A stretch of 64,000 nucleotides of DNA from Paenibacillus sp. BIHB 4019 (GTDB lineage: Bacteria; Bacillota; Bacilli; Paenibacillales; Paenibacillaceae), in NCBI RefSeq assembly GCF_002741035.1, contig NZ_CP016808.1, positions 1,054,001 through 1,118,000 on the forward strand, in the 5' to 3' direction. Position numbers and translations under genes: made by a program. The notes beneath the pieces were generated by a model. That model did no database searches and was not told the origin of the DNA. It saw nothing but the letters and a program-made list of their open reading frames with translations. Positions 43,701-52,494 of this stretch are shown piece by piece (the stretch's first letter is position 1; the number at the start of each line of letters is the position of its first letter).

Positions 43701-46700
43701 TACCGTTTTCTTAAGCTCAGTCAAAGGAGCATTGAACTCCGCTACTTTAGCTGCAGCAGCTGGATCAGCCGCAAATACATACTGCGAGTTAACCTGCTGA
43801 TCGACATTTACCAGCTTGCCGTCCCACGAGGTCAGCTTGCCCGCAGCATCGAATTTCACGTCCAATTGACCGAGATTCACGCCATATTCGCCCGTTTGAA
43901 CGATAAGCGTTGGTGCTGCATTTAGATCTTTGCGGTATACAAAAGGTTCATTTAATTGCGTATGCGAGTGGCCGCCGACAATAATGTCAATGCCATCTAC
44001 TTCAGCCGCAAGCTTCTGATCTTCCGTATAGCCGATATGGGACAGCGCAATAATTTTGTTGATGCCAAGCGACTCCAGCTGTGCAACCGTCGCTTCTGCA
44101 CTTGCTTTCACATCGCTGAATACAACGTTGCCTGGAGATGCAAGCAATGCTGTATCTGGCGTTGTTAGGCCGAAAATACCAACCTTCTCGCCATCCACCT
44201 CTTTGATGATAGCCGGGTAAATTTTAGCGTCATTCGCTGTGCCATCCACTTGAGGAATGCTGTTAACGAATTTGCTGCCAAGCTCAGCTTCACCGCTAAA
44301 ATTGACATTCGCTGCAACGAACGGGAATTTCGCATCATTAATGAACGCTGCCAGCGTCGCTGCATCCTTGTCAAACTCGTGATTGCCGAAGGTCATAGCA
44401 TCATATTTCAGATGGTTCATGAACCACAGATCAGCAAGTCCATGGAATTGGTTGAAATAGAGCGTACCCGAGAATACATCGCCTGCATCAAGCAGAAGTG
44501 TGTTGTCGTCGCGCAGGCTGTTGATTGCCGTCACGCGGCGCGCCATGTTATCCAGATGTGCATGCGTATCATTCGTATGCAAGACACGCAATGAGAAATC
44601 GTCATTGCCGACAACCGGCTTGCTGCCAAGATCTAGCTGAGCAAGCAATGGATCATGGTCGCTGACGCGTCCCATTGAATCCGTAAAGTCTGCGTTGACA
44701 TGTACGACTTCAATATCGGAATAGTCTGTCAGAGCATCATTGACCAGAATGTGGTCAAGCGTCTGGGAGTTGCCATCGTAAATATAAGAATAACGGTCCT
44801 TCTCCGGCATTGTCTCAACCAGATTAGTCAGAGCGTCCTTCTTCAAAATATCAAGCGTCTTCGAAAATTGGAAGTCATTCAAATCGCCTAATACCGCTAC
44901 ATTCACATTAGGATCGCTAGCCACAAGCTGCGATACGAACGAATTTACGATTCCAGCTTGCAGAGCACGCTGCGTTTCGCTGCTGCGGATAACCGGCTGA
45001 ATTGTTCCCCATGGAATGCCGTCTCCGCCTTTGGAATTAAAGTGGTTTGCAATGACTACAACGCGTTTGCCTTGGAAATTAAATTCAGCGGCAAGCGGTT
45101 TGCGTGAAGCATTAAAGGCTGCATCCGTCGGGCTGATTCGGCCCGGGTTCACAGACAGGCTGCCATCGCCTTTCACCTGTACAGCAGTTGTCGAGTCACC
45201 TTTCGTTCCAGCCGCAAGTGTTACGCGCGCTGTATTGTACAAGTACCCAACGCGGATGTTTCCGCCCGGAGCTCCGCCATCCAGCCCATCTACCGGAGCA
45301 ATGTCCGTGTAAGCATAAGTCGGGCCGCCTTTGGCAACAACAGCGTCGATTAACGCTTGGAAGCTTTGGCTCGCATCCGTAACGCCATTGTTTGTTTCGC
45401 CATTATTATCCTGAACCTCCATAAGCCCAATAATATCAGGCGTTTTGAGATTATTTACGATAATGCCGCCGATTTTTGCAGCTTTAGCCGTCTGGCTGCT
45501 GCTGAAATTTTCTACGTTGAACGTAGCAATCGTTAGCTTGTCAGCTGCAGCTACCGTGGACGCAACACCCTGTGCACGGGAAGAATACGTAATAGCTGGC
45601 AATGTGCCATCTGGAATAAGTTTGAACAAATTGCTCGTATAATTCAATACGCCTGTAATCGGACCATTAAATTGGTCGCCTGTTTTAATATCCTGACCGG
45701 CTGGTTTAGCCGCGATATACATTTTTTGCGGATTCAGGCTGCTATCGAATGGCTGCGTGCCATCACCTGTAAGCACTATGCCGCCTGCATCGGTTTTAAT
45801 CGGATTATTAGCGCCATTGTCAAAAGTCACTGGCGTAACCGAGTTGGCATAAGGGCCAGTAATGCGGGCATCATTCAACTGGATGCGCATGCCTTCCAGG
45901 CTTTCGAAGAAATCAATCGCATCGCCATCGGGATTAAATGCTCCGAAGCTATCGGTATCTATGGCGTTCGGAACGATACGTCCATTAGTACCAATAACAA
46001 TTGGCACAGGCAATGGCTGCGAAGGAAGTCCCTTTGTAACAGTTGTAGCTGTAATTTGCGTAACGGTCAGAGCCGGGCTCGTGCCATATTCGACAACAGT
46101 GCCATCTACCGTTACTGCATCTCCTACGGCCACGCCGTGAGCCGCTTTATACACTTGGATCGCTTCTGAAGTAGCAGGATCGTTATCGATGCTGCTATCT
46201 GGCTCCTGCATGTAGAAGCTGCTTGCGCTTACCGATGTAACGATACCGGAAACATTGGTTACCGCTACATTTTCATAAATAGAACGATGGGATTTGCCTT
46301 GAATCGTATGAATTTTGATGCCGTTTGTGTTTTGCAGCACCGTATACTCAAATGTATATACGGAGCTCGTATCAGCACCCGCCACTACGATTGCTTTAAT
46401 CGTTGTATCTGCATTAATGACTATTGGCGCACTGTAGACCATGCTTGCCGCTGTAGGCGTAGTGCCATCCGTTGTAAAATGAATGACGCCGCCGTCCATC
46501 AGCGTGCTGAGCGCGACCGTTCCGCCCGTGGCAATACCGCCAGAAGGCACGCTGGCATTTACAGACAGCTTGCGCTCTACGATATCGGAAGAGTTTCTTG
46601 GAACAAGCTCCATCCCGACCCCTGTGTAATACGTCATGACGCCAGTTACTTGCTCAAACGTTTTGTTCAGAGCAAAGGCCGCATCCGAGGAATAAATCGC

Positions 46701-48017
46701 AATTTCCTGGCTGCTTGCAGCATCCGTCGCATAAAACACGCCGCTTGCCGCACGTTTGATCGTAATATCATTGATTTGCACCAGACGGCCTTCGGACAAA
46801 TTGCGAACCGCATCGCCCGTGCCGAAAGCCGTCGAAGTAATGACGGTTGGCTCAGGAACCGCGCTCTGGCCGTTAACTGTGACATAACCGCCTGTTACCA
46901 GATCAGTGTCCAACTGCAGCATGCCATTGTAAAGCGAGGTTTGACCGTAAACTTCAATCTCATCTCCTGGTTGAGCACCCGAATCTGCGCCTCTAACGAC
47001 GACAGCAGAATTGGCATCCTGGACAAACAAATTCACTTTGCCGCCAGATTCTGTGCGATGGGAAACCGTCCCATGCGTGACAACCTTCGAGCCTACTGCC
47101 GCGCTTCGCACATCCGAAATCGCAACCGGTGTAAGGTTCGCAAGCGTATAGGCAAATTCAGTCAGGCCGCTAATCGTGTCATCTGCATTTTTCACATACG
47201 CATGAATGGTCATTGGAGCCGCTACTTCGATAGGCGAAGCATAAGCAGCAAAATTTTCCGGAGCGACCGGCGCATCCGGGCTGTAGACGCTGTAATAAAC
47301 GCTATAACCAAGCGTTGCTGTAGACAAGGTTACATATGTTCCTGCTGGAACCTCGCCCGCAGCCGGACTAGCCGATACGCTTGCAACCGCGCCGTAAGAA
47401 GAATTCCTAGGGCTTGGAGCAGCTACTGTAAAGTCGGCGTTGTTGTTATCCGTATCCAGCGCCCGGTCCCCCGGATTTAGCGCTTTGCGGATAGCTGCTA
47501 ATGCAGCACCCAGATCGCCAGTTGGAGCACCTTCTCCACCAGTCGCTGTTGAACCGTAAGCAACTAGATCTATCACTGCACTGCTTGCATTAAGCAGTCT
47601 AACTTTACCAGCGGTACCACCCATATTAAGCGTACCAATTGCATCTGGCGATTCCAGATCAGCAGCCGTCGTGCTTGCTCCCGCCGCCTCTTGAATAAGG
47701 AAATAGCCTTTAGCGGCAATTGTTCCGCTTAAATTGTGTATATTCGTTGTAAAAGCTCCTGTAGCCGAAGCATATTGCACACTCCACCCTGCGAGGGAAA
47801 TCGGTGAATCGGTTGGATTGTATAATTCTATAAAGTCCTGTTTGAGTGGCGCGCCTCCATTGCCGCCGCCCCCATACACTTGTGAAATGACAATGTTGTC
47901 ATTGCTTACGGCCGCTTGCACAGGTGCACCAAAACCACCCAATATCGTTCCTGCAAGAAAAATAGCAGCCAAAAATAGGCTTACTGGCCGTTTGAACGTC
48001 TGAAACTTTCGCCTCAT
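40770..48017 (-). CDS. Giant SLH-anchored extracellular nuclease/5'-nucleotidase
   Basis: 2415 residues, among the largest exported proteins to be expected here. Order: signal peptide (1-36), lamin-tail-like domain (about 38-160), chitobiase-type and OB-fold domains (about 210-800), endonuclease/exonuclease/phosphatase domain (about 827-1130, with LTIATFNVENFSS, GDLNDFQ, SDHDPLLAQ). Then come two tandem metallophosphatase plus 5'-nucleotidase modules (about 1141-1661 and 1668-2189), each with LHTNDTHAHLDN, GNHEFD and GGHSHTQLNEP. A Pro/Ser/Thr linker leads to three SLH domains (about 2240-2415). It resembles YhcR of B. subtilis but has a second nucleotidase module. AAGGAG precedes the ATG. 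It likely scavenges phosphate and nucleosides from DNA and nucleotides at the cell surface. Confidence 0.9.
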   Translation of the reverse strand: MRRKFQTFKRPVSLFLAAIFLAGTILGGFGAPVQAAVSNDNIVISQVYGGGGNGGAPLKQDFIELYNPTDSPISLAGWSVQYASATGAFTTNIHNLSGTIAAKGYFLIQEAAGASTTAADLESPDAIGTLNMGGTAGKVRLLNASSAVIDLVAYGSTATGGEGAPTGDLGAALAAIRKALNPGDRALDTDNNNADFTVAAPSPRNSSYGAVASVSASPAAGEVPAGTYVTLSTATLGYSVYYSVYSPDAPVAPENFAAYASPIEVAAPMTIHAYVKNADDTISGLTEFAYTLANLTPVAISDVRSAAVGSKVVTHGTVSHRTESGGKVNLFVQDANSAVVVRGADSGAQPGDEIEVYGQTSLYNGMLQLDTDLVTGGYVTVNGQSAVPEPTVITSTAFGTGDAVRNLSEGRLVQINDITIKRAASGVFYATDAASSQEIAIYSSDAAFALNKTFEQVTGVMTYYTGVGMELVPRNSSDIVERKLSVNASVPSGGIATGGTVALSTLMDGGVIHFTTDGTTPTAASMVYSAPIVINADTTIKAIVVAGADTSSVYTFEYTVLQNTNGIKIHTIQGKSHRSIYENVAVTNVSGIVTSVSASSFYMQEPDSSIDNDPATSEAIQVYKAAHGVAVGDAVTVDGTVVEYGTSPALTVTQITATTVTKGLPSQPLPVPIVIGTNGRIVPNAIDTDSFGAFNPDGDAIDFFESLEGMRIQLNDARITGPYANSVTPVTFDNGANNPIKTDAGGIVLTGDGTQPFDSSLNPQKMYIAAKPAGQDIKTGDQFNGPITGVLNYTSNLFKLIPDGTLPAITYSSRAQGVASTVAAADKLTIATFNVENFSSSQTAKAAKIGGIIVNNLKTPDIIGLMEVQDNNGETNNGVTDASQSFQALIDAVVAKGGPTYAYTDIAPVDGLDGGAPGGNIRVGYLYNTARVTLAAGTKGDSTTAVQVKGDGSLSVNPGRISPTDAAFNASRKPLAAEFNFQGKRVVVIANHFNSKGGDGIPWGTIQPVIRSSETQRALQAGIVNSFVSQLVASDPNVNVAVLGDLNDFQFSKTLDILKKDALTNLVETMPEKDRYSYIYDGNSQTLDHILVNDALTDYSDIEVVHVNADFTDSMGRVSDHDPLLAQLDLGSKPVVGNDDFSLRVLHTNDTHAHLDNMARRVTAINSLRDDNTLLLDAGDVFSGTLYFNQFHGLADLWFMNHLKYDAMTFGNHEFDKDAATLAAFINDAKFPFVAANVNFSGEAELGSKFVNSIPQVDGTANDAKIYPAIIKEVDGEKVGIFGLTTPDTALLASPGNVVFSDVKASAEATVAQLESLGINKIIALSHIGYTEDQKLAAEVDGIDIIVGGHSHTQLNEPFVYRKDLNAAPTLIVQTGEYGVNLGQLDVKFDAAGKLTSWDGKLVNVDQQVNSQYVFAADPAAAAKVAEFNAPLTELKKTVVGKTDVALDGLRKNVRRQETNLGNLIADGMLDKVKNSPLIDKAGIAGYVTIQNAGGIRDSIPAGDITLGHLLTVMPFGNNLTALKMTGREIVAALENGVSGSTPTSEEGRFPQVAGMRFYYDMTKQPEIYNSVSGQITQPGERILKVQVLNDQGKYVDIDEDAYYIVATNSFMANGGDFYLSMKAAKDAGRFYELNFVDYEVFNEYLSKVGTVNIGVEGRITNVQNAFDLRVLHTNDTHAHLDNAPRRINAAAGLKSEKQNALLLDAGDVFSGTLYFNQFKGLADLWFMNEMNYDAMTFGNHEFDKDAATLAAFIRGANFPFVSSNVDFSGEAELDALFNDDIVYSSSSDDNKAEIHKAIIKQFGGEEVGIVGLTTPDTALLASPGQVRFEDYVDSTRATVAALEQKGVNKIIVLSHLGYGEDLKLAAAVEGIDIIVGGHSHTQLNEPTVYQKTADAPPTLIVQTGEYGVYLGKLDAIFDAQGELVVWDGELVNVDEKIGANYKFTALPEHTAKLEEFKAPIAELQKTVVGKTNVALDGLRKNVRRQETNLGNLIADGMLDKVKNSPLIDKAGIAGYVTIQNAGGIRDSIPAGDITLGHLLTVMPFGNNLTALKMTGAEITAALENGVSGSTPTTEEGRFPQVAGMRYTFDSTKKPEIYNSVTGVVTQQGERIVKVEVLNEQGEYVALDPNAYYIVATNSFMANGGDFYLSMKAAKDAGRFYELNFVDYEVFNEYLAKLGTVDIGIQGRITDLLGSGNPGTGNPGTSNPGTSTPTPSPTPTPSVSPSPNPSPTPTPVVLKDVAGHWAEQSIKQAVEQGIVKGFSDGTFRPEANATRAEFVTMVSRAFKLEAATTLPNFRDADAIPVWARSFVAQLLEAGLISGYADNTFRPSNPLTRIEMTAIMVRALDLPVDPAAKVDFADAKEIPAWAVPYVAAAAKAGIVQGANNKFNPNAKATRAEVVTLLLNATKYAEASK
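41443..43015 (-). repeat. Second copy of the 5'-nucleotidase module
   Basis: Residues about 1668-2189 repeat about 1141-1661 (43016-44593). A ~330-bp part of the C-terminal nucleotidase half is over 90 percent identical by eye (43360-43700 versus 41790-42120) and encodes an almost identical protein. The N-terminal halves are clearly more diverged. Confidence 0.85.
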
Positions 48018-48261
48018 AGACAAATCTCTCCTTTTTTCCTAGGTTAATTCCATAGATAGTTCTTTTTTCTCACATAAATGTGACATTAATATCATTTTGT
48101 CGAATCATGTTGTCATTTCGTGCAATTAATCAGATAAAAATAAGAAAAATCCACAACTAGTTTGCTATTTGTGCATTTTTCATTCATCAACCCCTTATCA
48201 AAATTTCATATTTTTATGAATCAATGAAAAAAAGAAACCTTTTTCTCTCTATTTAATATTT

Positions 48262-48290
48262 AATATAAAGTAGAGTAGGTCTATTGTAAA
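48262..48290 (-). promoter_or_regulatory. Candidate promoter of the giant nuclease gene
   Basis: On the minus strand TTTACA (48290-48285) and TATATT (48267-48262), 17-base spacer. The 5' leader would be about 240 bases. Confidence 0.55.
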
Positions 48291-48533
48291 CATTTTGACA
48301 AAAAAATATTGTTAAGCTATCTTTAATTGTTATCTAAATTTACATTGTCTTAACATTTGGCTGCGAAAATGAATATAATATCTTAACATTTCGCTTATCG
48401 TTTCTCTCGTTTGATCAAATGTTCAATTTGTTAAGAATCAATTGTTCATGCCTTTTCCTTTTCTCGATTTTGAAACGAGGACTATTAATAGGAGCCATTT
48501 TACAAAGGTTTGGCTGCAATTCCACAGAAAAAA

Positions 48534-48572
48534 GCCCCTGGCATCCTATATTTCTTAGGACACTAGAGGCTA
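48534..48572 (-). terminator. fumC terminator
   Basis: On the minus strand the hairpin AGCCTCTAGTGTCCTA / TAGGATGCCAGGGGCT, paired with G-U wobbles, is followed by TTTTTTCTG. Confidence 0.75.
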
Positions 48573-48644
48573 AACTTTACACCTATTTACATGTTATCGT
48601 ACTGCCAGCTAGAACCGTTCAGCACTTGGTGCGGCGTCACTGGC

Positions 48645-50030
48645 TTAGCGTTTGCCAATCATCGCTTCCGGCTTCACAAATTCATCGAACTGCTCGGACG
48701 TCAAGAGGCCGCTCGCAATTGCCGATTCTTTCAGCGTCAGCCCTTTTTTATGCGCGTTTTTCGCAATGGCTGCTGCATTTTCATAGCCGATATGCGGATT
48801 AAGCGCTGTTACGAGCATGAGCGATTGATCGAGATTGCGCTTGATCACGGCTTCGTTCGGCTCAATGCCAACCGCACAGTTATCATTGAAGGAAATCATG
48901 CCGTCCGCCATCAAAGCAACGGATTGCAGGAAGTTGTAAATGATAACCGGTTTAAATACGTTCAGCTCAAAATTGCCCTGGCTCGCCGCAAAAGCAATCG
49001 TTGCATCGTTGCCGATCACTTGGCAGACCGCCATCGTAATCGCTTCGCTTTGCGTCGGGTTCACTTTACCTGGCATAATCGAGCTGCCCGGCTCGTTTTC
49101 AGGAATCGAGATTTCGCCAATTCCACAGCGCGGACCGCTTGCCAGCCATCTGACGTCATTGGCGATTTTCATCAAATCAGCCGCCAGCGCTTTAACAGCA
49201 CCGTGTGTATAGACGATTTGGTCGTGGCTCGTTAGCGAGTGGAATTTATTTTCTGCTGTAATAAACGTTTTGCCCGTAAGCGTCGTTACTTCCTCTGCTA
49301 CCTGCACCGCGAAGTCCGGATGCGCGTTAAGGCCTGTACCTACCGCTGTGCCGCCAAGCGCCAGCTCGCGCATTTCGTCTACGCTTTGCACGATCATTTT
49401 GCGAGTTTTAACCAGCATGGCGTACCAGCCGCTAATTTCTTGGCCAAGTGTAATCGGAGTCGCGTCCTGCAAATGCGTACGGCCAATTTTCACAATATCG
49501 TTGAAACGTTCAGCCTTGTCCTGCAGCGTTCTTGCCAGCACATCAATTGCCGGAATCAGGCGCTGCTCCACCGCTACTACGCCAGCAATATGCAGCGCCG
49601 CAGGGAACGTATCATTCGAGCTTTGGGAGCGGTTAACATCATCATTTGGATGAATGCGAACGGCGCTGCCGCGCTCCTCAAGCAGTTGATTGGCGCGATA
49701 AGCTACAACTTCATTGACGTTCATATTCGTTTGCGTACCGCTGCCCGTCTGCCAAACGACGAGTGGGAAATGCTCATCCCAGCGGCCAGTCAAAATTTCA
49801 TCTACCGCTTCGCCGATAACCGCAGATTTCTCTGCATCCAGCACGCCCAGCTTCTCATTGGCGATAGCTGCGGCTTTCTTAATAATAGCCATAGCATGAA
49901 CGACCTCAATCGGCATCCGCTCTCCGCTGATTTTGAAGTTTTGCAAGCTGCGCTGCGTTTGAGCACCCCACAGCTTGTCCGCAGGAACCTGAATTTCACC
50001 CATTGTGTCCTTCTCAATCCGATATTCCAT
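48645..50030 (-). CDS. fumC: Class II fumarate hydratase
   Basis: Reversibly hydrates fumarate to L-malate in the citric acid cycle, cytoplasmic homotetramer. Of 461 residues, the diagnostic parts are [42 protein letters not shown] and the superfamily signature [11 protein letters not shown] (about residues 317-327), with the catalytic Ser in this loop. It is full length. GGAGG lies 11 bases before the ATG and a terminator follows. Confidence 0.97.
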   Translation of the reverse strand: MEYRIEKDTMGEIQVPADKLWGAQTQRSLQNFKISGERMPIEVVHAMAIIKKAAAIANEKLGVLDAEKSAVIGEAVDEILTGRWDEHFPLVVWQTGSGTQTNMNVNEVVAYRANQLLEERGSAVRIHPNDDVNRSQSSNDTFPAALHIAGVVAVEQRLIPAIDVLARTLQDKAERFNDIVKIGRTHLQDATPITLGQEISGWYAMLVKTRKMIVQSVDEMRELALGGTAVGTGLNAHPDFAVQVAEEVTTLTGKTFITAENKFHSLTSHDQIVYTHGAVKALAADLMKIANDVRWLASGPRCGIGEISIPENEPGSSIMPGKVNPTQSEAITMAVCQVIGNDATIAFAASQGNFELNVFKPVIIYNFLQSVALMADGMISFNDNCAVGIEPNEAVIKRNLDQSLMLVTALNPHIGYENAAAIAKNAHKKGLTLKESAIASGLLTSEQFDEFVKPEAMIGKR

Positions 50031-50223
50031 CTTTTAAGTAGCCTCCTTCAAAATCTTGAACAACCTACTCCTACTTTATCAAACACAAACGGCTTTCGCC
50101 ATCCAAATGCGTCAAAAGCCCCTTAATTGCTTGCGATTAGGCTGCCCTCTCGCCTTGCAATGGCTGCTTTCCGCCGCTTTTCGCTAATGCGCTTACATAA
50201 AGAGCAGCGGCCGAACGTGAAAT

Positions 50224-50889
50224 TTAGCGCTTCGCGCTGCGGTAAGCTTCCATATAAGCGCGTGCTTTAGCCTCAATTAAGGTGTAATCGCCTGTTTTCA
50301 CAGCTTCCTTCGTCAAATCGGAGCCGATGCCAACAGCAACTGCGCCCGCTTTCACCCATTCGCCGAGATTATCCAGCGAGACGCCGCCAGTTGGCATAAC
50401 ATTTGCTTGCGGCAAAGGCCCTTTAATCGAAGGAATAACGCTTGGCGAATACAGATTGCCAGGGAACAGCTTTACAACATCAACACCCAGCTCCAGCGCA
50501 TGTTGAATTTCATTAACGGTCATCGTGCCCGGCATAACCGGAATGGCATAACGATGGCATAGCTTTATAGTATCAGGGTTAAGTGCCGGAGAAACGACAA
50601 ATTCCGCGCCGCTCAAAATCGCTGCGCGTGCCGATTCTGGATCAAGCACCGTTCCTACTCCGATAATAGCAAATTGATCCGATTGCGGGTCCGCATCTAC
50701 CGAATATTCCTTGCTGAGCTGCTCGATTGCCCGCAGCGCAAACGGTACGGTCAGCGTAATTTCAATCGCTTTAATCCCGCCTTTTATCGCATGGCGGGAC
50801 ATTTCCACAACTTCCTCCGGCGAATCAGCGCGAAGCACAGCGACGACGCCAGCGTCTACAATTTGTTGAAGCACCTTGATTTTCTTCAC
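50224..50889 (-). CDS. eda: Bifunctional KHG/KDPG aldolase
   Basis: Cleaves 2-keto-3-deoxy-6-phosphogluconate (and 4-hydroxy-2-oxoglutarate) to pyruvate plus aldehyde, in Entner-Doudoroff or hexuronate catabolism. 221 residues. Blocks: VVAVLRADSPEE, the catalytic Glu in AIEITLTVP, GVGTVLDPE, SPALNPD, and the Schiff-base Lys in VVKLFPG, followed by MPTGGVS. The start is GTG at 50889, 8 bases after GGGAGG. No partner genes (kdgK, uxa) are adjacent. A promoter and operator-like repeat lie just upstream. Confidence 0.93.
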   Translation of the reverse strand: MKKIKVLQQIVDAGVVAVLRADSPEEVVEMSRHAIKGGIKAIEITLTVPFALRAIEQLSKEYSVDADPQSDQFAIIGVGTVLDPESARAAILSGAEFVVSPALNPDTIKLCHRYAIPVMPGTMTVNEIQHALELGVDVVKLFPGNLYSPSVIPSIKGPLPQANVMPTGGVSLDNLGEWVKAGAVAVGIGSDLTKEAVKTGDYTLIEAKARAYMEAYRSAKR

Positions 50890-50918
50890 AAGTACAGCCT
50901 CCCCTAATGTTCATATTT

Positions 50919-50934
50919 GTACGAAAAAGTACGA
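50919..50934. promoter_or_regulatory. Candidate operator of eda
   Basis: Direct repeat GTACGA-N4-GTACGA, period 10, located at about +8 to +23 from the predicted eda start. The repressor is not identified. Confidence 0.4.
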
Positions 50935-50948
50935 TGTTTGCCGTTTTA

Positions 50949-50977
50949 ATTATATGCCTTTCTCGTCCACTCGGCAA
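50949..50977 (-). promoter_or_regulatory. eda promoter
   Basis: On the minus strand TTGCCG (50977-50972) and TATAAT (50954-50949), exact 17-base spacer. Confidence 0.7.
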
Positions 50978-51010
50978 TGCATGACAGGCAATTGTCAAAT
51001 TATGCGGAAT

Positions 51011-51052
51011 AAAAGAGCCACCTCACAGCATAAAGCTGTGTAGATGGCTCCC
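51011..51052 (-). terminator. TerC-family gene terminator
   Basis: Stem GAGCCATCTACACAGC / GCTGTGAGGTGGCTC, with mismatches, then TTTTATTCC on the minus strand. Confidence 0.85.
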
Positions 51053-51094
51053 TTGGTTTTTTCATTCATTTATTTATTTGTTTATTTTATTTGA

Positions 51095-51919
51095 TTAACC
51101 CGTATGTTTATCCAAGCTTGCGGCTTTACCCGCTCCATCTCCATGCTCGCCTTCCACTTTGCTGCGGCCCGACAAGAACCAGCCAACTACAGCAATCAGG
51201 ACGAGTACGATATAGAAGGTCGCTTTCCATAAAGAGCCTTCTACAAAATCATGCGACAGCCAGTGGATGGATGGATGCGCCATCGTATGCACGGCCAGCT
51301 TAACGCCGACCCAGCCGACGATAACGAATGCTGTCAGCTCAAGCGCGGGACGGGAATGCAGCAGCTTCACGAAATAGTTCGCCGCGAAACGCATAATGAC
51401 AAGCCCGATAAAACCGCCGAGGAAAATAACGATAAACTGTCCGCCATCCATGCCGCCGATTTGCTTCAGACCGCTTGGAGGCAAGGCGACCGCCAGCGCT
51501 ACCGCTGCCAGAATAGAATCGATCGCAAAGGCGATATCGGCGATTTCGACCTTCAGAACCGTCCACCAGAAGCCAGCTTTGGAGTTTTTCTTCTCCTTCT
51601 GTTCCTCTGTCTCCTCTTCCTCTTCGGCCTCTTTGGACCTTCGTAAAAACTTAATGATATTGCTTATTGAAATAAATAAGAGATACAGCGCTCCGAGTGC
51701 CTGAATTTGCCATACATTCACAAGCAGCGAGATAACGAACAAGGAGGCTAGACGGAAAATAAAAGCGCCGAACAATCCGTAAAACAGCGCCTTCTTCCGG
51801 CTTTTCTCATCAAGATGTTTAACCATTACAGCTAGCACGAGCGCATTATCTGCTGCCAGCAAACCTTCCAGAACAACCAAGACCACTAATACCCAGCCAT
51901 ATTCCAATAGCAATTCCAA
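51095..51919 (-). CDS. TerC family integral membrane protein
   Basis: 274 residues, about seven to eight helices. Conserved acidic residues lie in EGLLAADNALVLAVMV (near the start) and ADIAFAIDSILAAVAL (near the middle), a TerC signature. A Glu/Lys-rich cytoplasmic loop (about residues 95-112) lies between. Relatives YceF/YkoY of B. subtilis export manganese, and a metal role here is inferred. TTG start with GGAGG 8 bases upstream. It is 15 bp after the Dabb gene, so co-transcribed. A terminator follows. Confidence 0.9.
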   Translation of the reverse strand: MELLLEYGWVLVVLVVLEGLLAADNALVLAVMVKHLDEKSRKKALFYGLFGAFIFRLASLFVISLLVNVWQIQALGALYLLFISISNIIKFLRRSKEAEEEEETEEQKEKKNSKAGFWWTVLKVEIADIAFAIDSILAAVALAVALPPSGLKQIGGMDGGQFIVIFLGGFIGLVIMRFAANYFVKLLHSRPALELTAFVIVGWVGVKLAVHTMAHPSIHWLSHDFVEGSLWKATFYIVLVLIAVVGWFLSGRSKVEGEHGDGAGKAASLDKHTG

Positions 51920-51934
51920 CGTTGACTCCTCCTT

Positions 51935-52252
51935 CTAAACGACCGTGACGTGTTTCTGATAATCAATTTCCAGAAACTTCTCTACTTCCGTAACCCAGCG
52001 CTCCTCTACAAACTTCACATGCATTGGATGCGCATTATAAGCTTCATAATCCTCATTGCTTTCGAATACCATGGAAAAGCCGAAACGATAATCGTTTTTA
52101 GGACTTACCTGCAAATAAACCTCAAAATCGCGAACGGCCGGAATCGAGCTCAAAATGGTACGTCCATCCTCCAAAAAGCGCTGCTCCTCATCGGAGCCCT
52201 CCGCGTGCTTCAAGCTAAAAATAACCGAATGCTGAATCCAAACACCTGACAT
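51935..52252 (-). CDS. Dabb (stress-responsive alpha/beta barrel) domain protein
   Basis: 105 residues matching the dimeric alpha-beta barrel fold: HSVIFSLKHAEGSDEEQRFLEDG, FEVYLQVSPKNDYRFGFSMVFESNEDYEAYNAHPMH and FVEERWVTEV. The Dabb family covers plant stress proteins and polyketide cyclases. In Bacillota the function is unknown. AGGAGG lies before the ATG at 52252 and an upstream extension to 52300 lacks support. Likely co-transcribed with the TerC gene. Confidence 0.88.
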   Translation of the reverse strand: MSGVWIQHSVIFSLKHAEGSDEEQRFLEDGRTILSSIPAVRDFEVYLQVSPKNDYRFGFSMVFESNEDYEAYNAHPMHVKFVEERWVTEVEKFLEIDYQKHVTVV

Positions 52253-52394
52253 TTTTTTCTCCTCCTTATCATGCTTACGTTCTATACCTATTAACCACAT
52301 TTCTCCTTCCTTGTACGTGGCATGTACGGATCGCGTTTCAAAAACAAATCTATTCCTAGAGACTTATTTTTAGAGGAAAATAGTCCCAGTTAGC

Positions 52395-52423
52395 TTGTCC
52401 CTCTGTTGCACCGCACCTATAAT
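52395..52423 (+). promoter_or_regulatory. Promoter of the stalk-domain gene
   Basis: TTGTCC (52395-52400) and a perfect TATAAT (52418-52423), 17-base spacer, 71 bases before the start. Confidence 0.65.
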
Positions 52424-52494
52424 AGGGTAAGCATTTCCAGACATTAGATATGCGTACGACCATTTTTTTAACCAGAACAGGAGAGTGGCCTATT

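Larger units (their letters stand above)
48018..48644. other. Intergenic region between the giant gene and fumC
   Basis: 627 bp, very AT-rich in its first ~400 bp. It holds the nuclease promoter candidate and the fumC terminator. No other gene or RNA is evident. Confidence 0.6.

Noticed and set aside
46287..47480. 397-residue open frame on the plus strand
   Set aside because: Antisense to the giant nuclease gene, rich in Arg/Cys/Ile as expected of a shadow, no start signal.
48280..48400. TTAACA and TTTACA hexamers resembling PhoP boxes upstream of the giant nuclease
   Set aside because: Only one pair has the 11-bp period and it is oriented away from the gene. The region is very AT-rich, so chance matches are likely.
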